Made by a program: the position numbers and the translations under genes. A DNA stretch of 64,000 bases from Deroplatys truncata (Eukaryota > Arthropoda > Insecta > Mantodea > Mantidae): contig CM060990.1 in the NCBI GenBank assembly GCA_030765065.1, positions 11,593,501 through 11,657,500 on the forward strand, written 5' to 3'. Each line of letters begins with the position of its first letter. The stretch's first letter is position 1. The notes below the pieces were generated by a model. It saw only the letters and a program-made list of their open reading frames with translations. It did no database searches and was not told the DNA's origin. Shown in pieces: positions 12,310 to 22,482 of the stretch.

Positions 12310-14604
12310 TCAGTGCCGCTCTCGTATTACTACTGTTACCTATTAATACCTAATACCACGGACGCTTACTAGGACCCAATGTTACTACTAATACCTACTA
12401 GTATCTAATACTACCGCTGACACCTACTGCTACCGATTACTACTACTGCCATCTTAGTTTCTAAAGTTACTGCTATCTCTAGCATTTAATGTTACCACTG
12501 CTATCTACTAGTACCAATACTGCTGCCACCTACTAGTATCAAATATTACTGCTACCTACTTGTGTCTAATGCTACCACTGCTACCTACTAGTACCCAATA
12601 CTGCTGCCACCTACTAGTATCAAATATTACTGCTACCTACTTGTGTCTAATGCTACCACTGCTACCTACTAGTACCCAATACTGCTGCCACCTACTAGTA
12701 TCAAATATTACTGCTACCTACTTGTGTCTAATGCTACCACTGCTACCTACTAGTACCCAATACTATGCCACCTACTAGTATCAAATATTACTGCTACCTA
12801 CTTGTGTCTAATGCTACCACTGCTATCTACTAGTACCCAATACTATGCCACCTACTAGTATCAAATATTACTGCTACCTACTTGTGTCTAATGCTACCAC
12901 TGCTATCTACTAGTACCCAATACTATGCCACCTACTAGTATCAAATATTACTGCTACCTACTTGTGTCTAATGCTACCACTGCTACCTACTAGTACCCAA
13001 TACTGCTGCCACCTACTAGTATCAAATATTACTGCTACCTACTTGTGTCTAATGCTACCACTGCTACCTACTAGTACCCAATACTATGCCACCTACTAGT
13101 ATCAAATATTACTGCTACCTACTTGTGTCTAATGCTACCACTGCTATCTACTAGTACCAATACTGCTGCCACCTACTAGTATCAAATATTACTGCTACCT
13201 ACTTGTGTCTAATGCTACCACTGCTACCTACTAGTACCCAATACTATGCCACCTACTGGATTCTAAGGTTACTGCTTCCTACAAGCACTTAATGCTACCA
13301 TTGTCACCTGCTAGTTGCTATAATTACTGCTGCCACCTGCTAGTACCTACTCTAATAATCCTACCTACTACTACCACAACTGCTACCCACTAGTTTCTAA
13401 TGTTACTGCTACCTACTAGCACATAATGCTACCACTAGTACCCAATACTACTGCCACCTACCGGATTTTAAGGTTACTGCTACCTACTAGTCCTTAATGG
13501 TACCACTGTCACCTGCTGGTTGCTATTACTACTGTTGCCACCTGCTGATACCTGCTCTAAGAATCCTACCTACTACTACCATAACTGCTATCTGCTACTT
13601 TCTAATATTACTCCTACCTACTAGCACTTAATGCTACCACTCCTACCTACAGGCACCTAATACCACTACAGCCACCTACCTATATCTAATACTATTACTT
13701 TTACCTACTAGTACCTAATACTGTTACCACCACTACCTACTAGTACTTAATACTACTACCGACTAGTGCCTAATACTACTATTGTTACCTACTACTACCT
13801 CCTACTGCCACTGCTACTTACTAGTACCTTATACCACTACCACTACCAACTACTGCCTAATACTACCACTGTTACCTACTAGTATTTAGTACTACTACCA
13901 CTACTACCTACTCGAATATAATACTGCTTGCACTACTACATACCAGTACGTAATACTACTACCTCTACTATATACCAGTTCCTAATATCACCTCTTCTAC
14001 TTATTGGTACCTAATACTGCTACCACTGATACCTATGGTACCTAATTCTACTACCACTACTACGCACTAGATCCTAATACTACTAAAACTACTACTGGTA
14101 CCTGCCGTCATCCGTGGTGTAGTGGTTAACATGCTAGCTTCTAGATACCAAGGTCGCGATTACAAACCCGGCAGAGGGCGATGTATTTTTCGGGCGTAAA
14201 AATCCTTAGGATAGCTTGCCTGGGAAGGGATGTAAAGCTGGTGGTCCCGTGTCGTAAGTCTAGGACACGAAAAGAACACCAAGCCTGATAAAGACGTCTC
14301 TCTGCAAAATTGCCGGTCTTTCACGACCAATATAGAATCGGAGGCTAAGGACCATAGTCGTTAAATAGCGTCCCTAAATATAAAAACCTAATTTCAATTA
14401 CTGGTACCTAATACTACCACACTAATCCTTACCGGTACCTAATACTATTAGCACTGATTCCTACTAGTACCTAATACTACTACCACTGACACCTGCAGGT
14501 ACCTAATACTACTACCACTGACACCTGCAGGTACCTAATACTACTACCACTACTACACAATAGTTCCTAATACTATCACCACTGATACTTAGTGGACCTA
14601 ATAC
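12310..14604. repeat. CTA-rich minisatellite array (left part, split by the Polinton)
   Basis: From about 12527 to 13260 there is a regular unit of 81 bp (78-bp variant lacking GCT) containing CTACTAGTATCAAATATTAC and CTACTTGTGTCTAATGC. Beyond that the units are irregular (CTACTAGTACCTAATACTACTAC). A SINE interrupts it at 14107-14390. The array resumes at 31227, directly after the Polinton and its target duplication, so it was one array before the insertion. Confidence 0.9.
14107..14390 (+). mobile_element. tRNA-derived SINE inside the CTA array
   Basis: A block without CTA repeats begins with an A-box-like GTGGTGTAGTGGTTAACATG and a B-box-like GATTACAAACCCGGC about 35 bp later, then unrelated sequence until the array resumes near 14395. 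This is the layout of a tRNA-derived SINE. Target duplications cannot be told apart from the surrounding repeats. Confidence 0.65.
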
Positions 14605-14610
14605 TACTGC
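14605..14610. repeat. Polinton target-site duplication, left copy (TACTGC)
   Basis: TACTGC directly precedes the first base (AG...) of the left inverted repeat. The same six bases follow the right end at 31221-31226. Six-base duplications are the known Polinton/Maverick integration signature. Joining the flanks at this hexamer restores an ordinary CTA-array sequence. Confidence 0.95.
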
Positions 14611-15368
14611 AGTAGAGATAATATGTATGTTTGAGCCCACAGAGAGATGCCGACAAGCGATAAAGTTCTTTGTTCTACGCCGACAAGCCCCGCCCCCTCC
14701 CTTTGTGTGCTCACATGCCGCCAGGTCTCGTGTCGTTAGGCCCCGCCCCCTCTCGCTTTGTGTGCTCACCTAATGCCGGCAGTATCTGTGCTAACAGGTT
14801 CTACCCCCTCCCCCATGCGTTCTACTGTGGCGTCATGACTTGATGGAATTGTTTTCTCGAGTCCTGCTGCCCCTCGGCAAATTAATTAGGTAATGTTCGT
14901 CAAACATTTTTTTTATGATTACTAAGGTCTGCAGATTGCATCCTCGAGCAATTAAGTTTTTTGATTAATGAATTGTTGACTGGAGCTTGAGTATAAGTAG
15001 TCTGCTCACGGTAACAGTCTGTCATGTAATGAAACACTGCAGCCTTCTTGTATCTGGGGAAATCGCTTGTCCATTAGCTGAACATGTTAGACGCTTTCAA
15101 CACATTAATAGGCTTTTAAGTTTACATTCCGGATCTGTTTACATACATTAGCGCTCAACGACATACTTCCGTCTGGAGGTAACGGTGACACACATTAGCT
15201 GACCCGTTAGACGCTTTCACTCCATTAGCGAACAAGAGCCCGGCATGTAATGAAAAAACCCGTAACCTACTTCTGTCTGATGGTAACGGTGACCTCTATT
15301 AGCTGACATCTTTAGACGCGTTCACCTCATTAGCGAACAATGCCAGTAATTGTTTTCCTAAGTGCTCT
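14611..15368. repeat. Polinton left terminal inverted repeat (758 bp)
   Basis: Reverse complement of 30463-31220; one mismatch noticed near 15290. The outer 160 bp has two GC-box blocks (CCCCGCCCCCTC followed by CTTTGTGTGCTCAC) at about 14688 and 14740. The inner part has three copies of a module ATTAGCTGA...TTAGACGC(T/G)TTCA at about 15073, 15193 and 15299, and two copies of GGTAACGGTGAC. In protein-primed replicating elements, the TIR is where replication starts; the iterated motifs are candidate protein-binding sites (inference). Confidence 0.95.
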
Positions 15369-15405
15369 ACAATCTCTCACCACTTCAGCTTTAGTGGGGG
15401 AATTA

Positions 15406-15413
15406 TATAAAAG
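15406..15413 (+). promoter_or_regulatory. TATA box of the polymerase gene
   Basis: TATAAAAG lies 38 bp inside the left TIR boundary and about 100 bp upstream of the proposed start codon at 15514. It is the only good TATA element before the first exon. Placing it just outside the TIR makes the promoter unique to this end. Confidence 0.6.
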
Positions 15414-15513
15414 CAGCATCTTCTCCAATGATTTTCACAGTTTCTCCGCTGAAATCAACGAGTTAAGGTCTCTGCAAACTTTTCTCATTCAAAGTGAAAG
15501 TTCAACGAACATC

Positions 15514-17601
15514 ATGTCTGGTAAGTTGTAACAAAACACTTCATTTACTTTTAAAAGTTAAATTATTTCTCTCTACATTTAACTTATATTCGCGTTCTTG
15601 TTTTTAATGCATGGCATTTATATGCGAATAGCTGAGCATTCTAAAAAGTTAATAGCTAGACAAGTGAATTTTCTGAAATGTGAATAGTTAAGTATTCATT
15701 TTAGGCAAGCTTATTCTGCATTTAATAGCTAACAGCGCGAATTCTCAAAAAAAAATGTGATCAGTTTAGTTAAGTATTCACATTGTTGAGTAATTATTAT
15801 TCCGGATATTTAAATACGTGTTTTCACCGGGTGAATTATATTCCTTTCTAGAGAAATACAATTACTTGAAAACCCTGCGAATCGAATAAAAAATGATCTG
15901 TATAAAAATTTCTTCCGGGGTAACCGACGGTAATCGATCCGAAGACTTCATGCTTGCATGCACTGATCGAACATTCACTGTGAATGTTTCATTCCTCTCT
16001 CGTATTTATTTAGTAAAAACTTTCACCCTGTTTCCATCATGTTAAAGAGATATTTTCCATGATTGTGTCGAGAAATACACGTGATTTATATCTGTAATAG
16101 AAATTTCTCAGGTGTTTAAAATACATCGACATTTTCCCTGTATAAGGTATTCGCAGTAAAGTAAATTAACTTAATAATATATCGTTTCTTTAATAAATAA
16201 AAATCTAACACGTAAATTAATTGCGTTTTCAGCAATCAGTTCTGCTAACATGTCTGAAGCATACATCCAGCTCCAGCAGGATACCCAACGCCGGCTGCAG
16301 GATCGCTCATCAAATGCCGTAATGATTCAGGCATCCGAACAGTCGAATGGTAAGCATTCTTCAGTGTTTTAAAAAGTAATGTAACAATTCATATTAACTT
16401 CTTTTACACATCCTATATTATTATTTCAGGAAATGGACTTTATTTTGGTATCGACCATCCATCGACCGCTGCACAGGCACCGCCAGGCTTCCAAACCTTC
16501 CTGGTTCCAAATCATTATGGAGCTGGCTCTGGCCCGTACATACAGCAACAATCGTACGGTAAGAATTTACAGGCTGGTATTCGAGCATTTGTAACTAAAA
16601 AAAAATTACATGATAGTAGACATACAATGTCGATTCTGGCACACAAAAGCATGCCTCCGACAGCATAGAGTTCTGGATTGTATAAGGAGAAAAGGATATA
16701 TTTAAGGGGAGTTTCTCACCCATATGCAGTCACATAACTCTACCGATCTCCCAGAATGCTATGTATTTTTCACACGGGTGTTTAAAACATGTATTTTTTT
16801 TCACGTATAGAGTGTAGATTCTTTAGAACTCTGTACTTAAACATGCTATACTATTATTATTATTTATTTTTTCCAGGAAATGGACTTTATTTCGGTGGCG
16901 GTATCGCTCAACAGGCGACCGCTGCACCGGTACCTCCAGGCTTCGCGACCGTTGCACCAGTAGGCTTCGCGACCGCTGCACCGCCGCCTCCAGGCTTCCA
17001 GACCTACCTGGCTCCAAATCAGCATGGTTGGGTCCCTGCCCCATACATGCAGCAAGCATCGAATGGTAAGAATTTATCAGCATTTTACGAACTTCTTTTA
17101 CACATTATATATTATTATTAATATTGTTACTATTATTTACAGGAAGCGGACTTTATTTCGGAGGCTGCATCGGTCAACATGCGAGCGCTGCACCGGTACC
17201 TCCAGGCTTCGCGACCGTTGCACCAGTAGGCTTCGCTACCGCTGCACCGCCACCCCCAGGCTTCCAGACCTTCCTGGTACCAAATCAGCAGGGGTGGGGC
17301 TCTGCCCCATACATACATCAAGCACCGAACGGTAAGAGTTTTTCAATATTTTATGAACTTCTTGCTTTACAAATTCTATATTATTATCATTATTAATATT
17401 ATCATTATTATTATTTTCAGGGAATGGACTTTATTTTGGGATGAGTCAACCATCGTACGCTGCACAGGTACCACAGGGCTTCCAAGCCGTCATGGGGCCA
17501 AATCAGCAGGGATGGGGGTCTGACATTAGTGTGCAGCAACAGTCGAATGGTAAGAATCCTTCAACATTTTACGAAGTTCTTTTACACATTGTATACTGTT
17601 A

Positions 17602-17655
<54 letters not shown>

Positions 17656-19730
17656 CAGGAAATGATCTGGGTGACGCTGGAAGCCAGCCTATGGACCTGG
17701 CAACACAGGGATCAGCATCGCCAGAGATTGGTGAAGACTCAACCACTGCACGGTCCGCCTCCTCATCGCTCGACACTCTGGAGGAAGTTATACAAGGTGA
17801 ACCATCGACCTCCTCAGTCGCAGGCAATGAAACCTCTGCACCATCGAACTCCTCAGACGCAAGCGATGAAGCCGCTGCACCGTCAACCTCCTCATCATCA
17901 TCCAATGATGTAGAACCAGTTAATAGAAAGAGAGGACCGACATCGGATGGGAGGGAACAGCCTACAATAAAAAAAGCCAAGGTTAGTGCTAGCAATTGCC
18001 AGGGTCTGGAGTGCAATACCATACAATCGGCATTCAAGGGACGTATTTTTAATAGTAGAATAGAAAATACATTAGAAATACTCGAGCCCAGAGTCTTTTT
18101 AGATGAGTGCAAGGAGCTTATTATTAAAGAAGTGGAAAACGTTTTGCAGAAAAGCAGGAGTGGATTAAAGATGCATTGTTCCATGGAACTTGAATATTTA
18201 ATCCACAAACCTGATGAAGAGAAGTGTCTTTCCACTGGCTTTAATTCTAAGCCTGTACTGATTCTTCCATCAAGCGACCTCAATCAGATCTTCTCTTCAA
18301 TTGCGGGGGATATTTTGGAAAACATTTCTAAATTTGAGGGGGGAGCATCGTCAAAGTCCTTGTCAAAGATACTCAGCCTGGTGATGGGCTTTACACAGTA
18401 CGATCCTTTACACGCAGGTTCATACATTGAACTACCTCAGAAAATTAGGCATAAGTATGCTGTTATAAACATAAAGAATGAAGACAACTTCTGCTTCGCA
18501 TGGTGCATGCTTGCTTCTAAATACCCTGTTAAACGTCATGGATATAGAACCACAGTATATCCCTTTGAACTGCTTTTCAAAGCATTCAATTATGAAGGTA
18601 TCGAATTTCCGGTACCCTTACATCAAATTGAATGCTTTGAAAAGCAGAATAATGGAGTATCCATTTCACTGTTTGGTATAGAGGAGAATGACAACATTAT
18701 TCCCCTATACCAAACACCTGAAAAGAAGCAGCACCATGTAAACATGCTATATATTGAAGAGGATGATAAGTCGCACTATTGCCTCATTAAAGACCTGTCC
18801 AGACTAGTAAGGAGCCAGACAACGAAGAACTGTCGAAGGATGTGGGTATGTGAGGCATGCCTCAAGAGATGCACCAATGAAAAGGCTCTGGAAGCACATA
18901 GGTTAAGATGCGGGAAATGCCAACTGCTTAAAATGCCCCAACAGGATGAACACCTTGAATTTAAAGCATTCTCTAAAAGCGTTCCTGTTCCTTTTGTTAT
19001 ATACGCAGACATTGAATCTGTTCTGGCGAAGGTTCACTCTTGCGAGCCCTCAAGCAGCTCGAGTTGGACCCGAGCCATTCAAGAGCATGAAGCAATGTCT
19101 ATTGCCTTAAAGGTGGTATGTAGGCATGACGAGGCCATGTCAAAATTCTCCCTCTTTAGAGGCCCGAATGCCGTCGATGACTTTATCAAGCAATTAAAAT
19201 CAATTGCTGATGACGTCATCAATGTGTATTCCAATCCTAAACCCCTGGATTTAACCCTTGAAGAGCAACAGAATTTTGACAATGCCTCTGAGTGTCATAT
19301 ATGCCTTACTGCTTTCACTGTGAGCGATTTGCGTGTGAGGGATCACGATCATGTGACAGGGAAATATCTGGGTGCTGCTCATAATAGATGCAATTTGAAT
19401 AGAAAGGTCCCTGATTTCATACCGATCTTTTTTCATTGTCTATCTAATTATGACAGCCACTTCTTGATAAGACGCCTGGCATATGATAATAAGCCCATAT
19501 CGTGCATCGCTCAAAGTGGTGAAAGGTATATAGCGTTTAGCAAACGGTACAGGAACATCAGCTTCAGGTTTCTGGACAGCTTTAAGTTTCTTGACGACAA
19601 GCTGGCCAGTCTGGCTGACATGCTGGAGGAGAGTGACTTTAAAATAGCAAGGGCAGAATATCCTGTTGAGGAGCATTTTAAGCTGGCGAAGAGCAAGGAA
19701 TATTCCCGTATGATTATGTTTCAAGCCTAG
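15514..19730 (+). CDS. PolB: DNA polymerase B, spliced N-terminal and exonuclease part (frame breaks at its 3' end)
   Basis: Replicative polymerase of the element. I infer seven exons: 15514-15520, 16233-16349, 16430-16558, 16877-17065, 17143-17331, 17421-17549 and 17659-19730. All have GT..AG introns in phase 1, and the joined frame is open. Exons 3-6 encode a repeated GLYFG...PPGF...PNQ...QQ module. Exon 7 starts with a Ser/Thr-rich linker and a basic KRKRGP-like patch region. Next come a Cys-rich finger (CEACLKRC), the exonuclease I motif (YADIES, about 19000), an HNH/endonuclease-VII-like insert (CxxC ... RDHDHVTGKYLGAAHNRCN, about 19291-19400) and exonuclease II (LSNYDSHF). This frame runs into a TAG at 19728 just as the conserved FPYDY motif appears in the -1 frame, so this copy carries a one-base shift near 19682-19695. 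The polymerase domain continues at 19682-21388. Full protein would be roughly 1,500 residues. Confidence 0.85.
16430..17658 (+). repeat. Tandem exon-intron array in the polymerase gene
   Basis: Four consecutive exons (129, 189, 189 and 129 bp) start with codons for G-(N/S)-GLYFG and end with QQ/HQ-x-x-NG or close variants. Each is flanked by phase-1 introns. Three of the following introns are short (77, 89 and 109 bp), with similar sequence (GTAAGAATTT..., CTTTTACACATT, TTATT-rich end). Exons 4 and 5 are nearly identical. The repeat unit is therefore exon plus intron, duplicated in tandem at DNA level. The intron at 17550-17658 contains a (TTA)n run of about 55 bp directly before the acceptor. 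Confidence 0.85.
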
Positions 19731-21388
19731 ACATACTCAAAGAAACTTCTCTACCACCGAAGGATGTCTTCTACAGCACTCTCACTGACAGTCACATCAC
19801 AGACGAGGAATACAGGCATGCTGAAAAAGTCTGGGATACCTTTAATATCCAGAATCTCGGAGAATACAGCGATCTATACCTGAAAACAGATATACTGCTC
19901 TTGGCGGATATTTTCGAAAAGTTTCGAGATCTCATCCTAGGGATGTATAAACTTGACCCAGCATGGTTTTATACATTACCAGGACTCGCCTTTGACGCTA
20001 TGTTGAAGATAACTAAGGCGAAACTTTCCTTAATATCTGACAAGAGCATGCTGGAATTTTTCGAGTCGGGAATTAGAGGCGGACTGTGCACAGTGGTGAA
20101 GGGCTATACCAAAGCTAACCACAGGTACATGTCCAACTTTGATCAGCATGCTCCTGTTAAACACCTGTCCTATTGGGACATAAATAACTTATATGGAGCT
20201 TCTATGGGGTCTGCCCTCCCGTACAAGAATCTGAAATGGCTCACCAGAGAAGAAATTGATAGTATAAACTTTGCTGAAATCAAAGAAGACTCGAAGACTG
20301 GTTATGTGCTAGAGGTTGATATCGAATACCCCGACCATATCCACGACGCCCACAACGAGCTTCCTTTCTGCCCACAGAGTGCGATACCACCGAATGGCCA
20401 ATACAAGAAACTGCTTGCGACATTAGAACAGAAAAGCAAATATGTCTTGCACTACAGGGTGATGCAGCAGTGTATTGAACAAGGTCTAACTGTGAGACAT
20501 ATTCACAGAGTGGTATCCTACGACCAGTCTAACTGGTTGAAAACATATATCGACGTGAACACAGAGAAAAGAATTCAAGAAAAGTCAAAATTTGGCCAAA
20601 ACTTATGGAAAAAGATGAATAACGCCGTATATGGGAAATTTATAGAAAATGTGAGGAAATACAGTGATTTCAAAATAGTTGGAAGCTGGGATCAGGCAAA
20701 GAAGTTGATAGCACGCAGCACTTACCTACGCACCATAATTTTTGAGGAAAATCTTGTAGGAATCGAGCTGGGTAGAGAGGAAGTGCACATGAACAAGCCA
20801 ATCTACATAGGACACGCAATTTTGGACATTTCAAAATTTATCATGTACGACTTCTTTTACAATATCATGAAACCAAATTTAAAAGACTTGCTGCTGAATT
20901 ACATGGATACAGACTCATTCATTTTTGAAACGAGTTCTGATATCTATGATTTCATCAGGGAGAACCCCCAATATTTCGATACTTCAAACTTCGAAAAGGA
21001 TAATGCATATGGTATTAAGCAAGCCAATAGGAAAAAGATTGGGTTGTTCAAGGATGAATTGGGCGGCTTGGTTATGGAGGAGTATGTTGGTATAAGAGCA
21101 AAGTTATACGCCTACAGATACGGAGGGCAGACAATTAAGAAAGCTAAGGGCATCACCAAGGCAGGCATGGATAAAATCGATTTCGGCCATTATTTTGAAT
21201 GTTTAAAAGACCATAGCCTAAAAATTTATTCGATACAAAAAACATTTCGGAGTAAACACCACAAAATTACAACAATTGAAACAAACAAATTGGCTTTGAA
21301 GGGGGGTGACGATAAGAGGAAGTTGATGGAAGGAAGCTATAAGACTGTAGCGTGGGGCCATTATTCCCTTAGACCCGGTGATTGCTAG
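19682..21388 (+). CDS. PolB: DNA polymerase B, polymerase domain (continuation after frameshift)
   Basis: Open from just after a TAA at 19679-19681 to the TAG at 21386, in the -1 frame relative to the upstream coding exon. It holds the polymerase active site: motif A (WDINNLYG, about 20173-20197), motif B (KMNNAVYGKF, about 20612-20643) and motif C (YMDTDS, about 20901-20918), so all catalytic aspartates are present. The family is the protein-primed B polymerases of Polintons and adenovirus-like elements. It begins at conserved FPYDY without its own start at that point; the first in-frame ATG is 19901, which would lose conserved sequence. It is therefore the second half of the same gene, not a separate gene. 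A polyadenylation signal follows at 21502. I see no standard slippery heptamer at the break, so mutation or assembly error is more likely than recoding. Confidence 0.88.
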   Translation, partial: AGEEQGIFPYDYVSSLDILKETSLPPKDVFYSTLTDSHITDEEYRHAEKVWDTFNIQNLGEYSDLYLKTDILLLADIFEKFRDLILGMYKLDPAWFYTLPGLAFDAMLKITKAKLSLISDKSMLEFFESGIRGGLCTVVKGYTKANHRYMSNFDQHAPVKHLSYWDINNLYGASMGSALPYKNLKWLTREEIDSINFAEIKEDSKTGYVLEVDIEYPDHIHDAHNELPFCPQSAIPPNGQYKKLLATLEQKSKYVLHYRVMQQCIEQGLTVRHIHRVVSYDQSNWLKTYIDVNTEKRIQEKSKFGQNLWKKMNNAVYGKFIENVRKYSDFKIVGSWDQAKKLIARSTYLRTIIFEENLVGIELGREEVHMNKPIYIGHAILDISKFIMYDFFYNIMKPNLKDLLLNYMDTDSFIFETSSDIYDFIRENPQYFDTSNFEKDNAYGIKQANRKKIGLFKDELGGLVMEEYVGIRAKLYAYRYGGQTIKKAKGITKAGMDKIDFGHYFECLKDHSLKIYSIQKTFRSKHHKITTIETNKLALKGGDDKRKLMEGSYKTVAWGHYSLRPGDC

Positions 21389-21501
21389 TGCCTAAACTTT
21401 TAAATAATGTATATATTGTGTAAAATAGATATCAAATGTGTGAGGGTTTTTTGTGTAACACTTTTCCCTCAAAAAAGAAAGAAAAATATGAATGCTTTTA
21501 A

Positions 21502-21548
21502 AATAAAAATACTCATGATTTTACAATCATAAAACTTTAGTCTTTATT
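21502..21548. terminator. Convergent polyadenylation signals (polymerase + / integrase -)
   Basis: AATAAA at 21502-21507 on the plus strand serves the polymerase gene. TTTATT at 21543-21548 is AATAAA on the minus strand, 14 bp past the integrase stop. The two genes converge on a 170-bp gap. Confidence 0.6.
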
Positions 21549-21561
21549 AATTCTTCACATA

Positions 21562-22482
21562 TTACACCAAGTCCTTTATATCAATCCATTGAGTATCTGG
21601 AAAACCATACCACTTTACAAGAACTTTGTTTCCACGTTTACGTATAACCTTTTCTACTAAATATGTATTAGGATAGTTAGTCTTTTTTAGTTCATGTCCA
21701 TAAAAGCCACCTTTTATGATTTCACCATTCCTATCCTTTAGTATGTATGTTGTAGGCTTGGTACGGTTCACACGAAATACTTTGAAGATTTCAACGCTCC
21801 AGTTAGATTCATAACCCTTTTCAAAATGTCCTTTATGTTTAGATATCCTGACATAATCACCAACACTAAACTTCCTTGAAGCCATCTTCTCTCTTCGTTC
21901 TTGATTATAATTATACACAGTCAGAAGAAGATCGTTGTTTTTCACTTCATTAGGTTTCATGCGGATAGTTGAATGAAAAGTATCATTGTACTTTACAAGG
22001 ATTCTAGGTAAAAGATCTAGCCACTTGTATGAGCCTTGGACTAAAAACTCTCGGTACATCATATTCTTCAAGGTTCGAATTAAACGTTCAACAGCCGCAG
22101 CCTTCACATTGGTATAGGTGCTGTAGTGGTTAATATTATACTTAAACATTAGCCGTTTAAAGAATTTGTTATAAAATTCTTTCCCGTTGTCACTTTGAAT
22201 ATTCCGGGGAGGGACATCCATTTCTTGTAATATATCCTCCATTGCCTTTGCAACATTAACTCCGCTCTTATCCTTTAAGGGTTTTGCATATGCCATTTTA
22301 GAGTAAAAGTTGATTGCGATCAGAATGTATTTGAAATTTTTGTTCACTCTTGCATATGGTATCATTTCAATCAAATCAATTTGTAATAAATCGTTCATAC
22401 CTTTGCTGATAATTTTGCGTCGTAAATAGTTCCTCCTTGCCGACCCGTGAAGCTCTCTGGCGATATTCTGTTTGGCTGTCAT
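21562..22482 (-). CDS. INT: Polinton integrase (rve family) with C-terminal chromodomain
   Basis: Integrates the excised or replicated element DNA into the genome, giving the 6-bp duplication. 306 residues. RNase-H-fold core with the DDE triad at about D36 (QIDLIEM), D98 (QSDNGKEF) and E132 (AAAVERLIRTLK). Then comes an SH3-like stretch (VGDYVRISKHKGHFEKGYE) and a final chromodomain (YLVEKVIRKRGNKVLVKWYG ... W). Chromodomains in such integrases are thought to steer insertion to particular chromatin. The start ATG overlaps the stop of the upstream gene (ATGA, 4 bp), which supports this start. The protein is collinear with the family and has no lesion. It is the last gene of the four-gene minus-strand block. 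Confidence 0.95.
   Translation of the reverse strand: MTAKQNIARELHGSARRNYLRRKIISKGMNDLLQIDLIEMIPYARVNKNFKYILIAINFYSKMAYAKPLKDKSGVNVAKAMEDILQEMDVPPRNIQSDNGKEFYNKFFKRLMFKYNINHYSTYTNVKAAAVERLIRTLKNMMYREFLVQGSYKWLDLLPRILVKYNDTFHSTIRMKPNEVKNNDLLLTVYNYNQERREKMASRKFSVGDYVRISKHKGHFEKGYESNWSVEIFKVFRVNRTKPTTYILKDRNGEIIKGGFYGHELKKTNYPNTYLVEKVIRKRGNKVLVKWYGFPDTQWIDIKDLV

Noticed and set aside
17582-18283. 233-aa minus-strand open frame opposite the polymerase linker
   Set aside because: It is a shadow of the Ser/Thr-rich linker and the (TTA)n tract; the plus strand has consistent splice sites and polymerase motifs.
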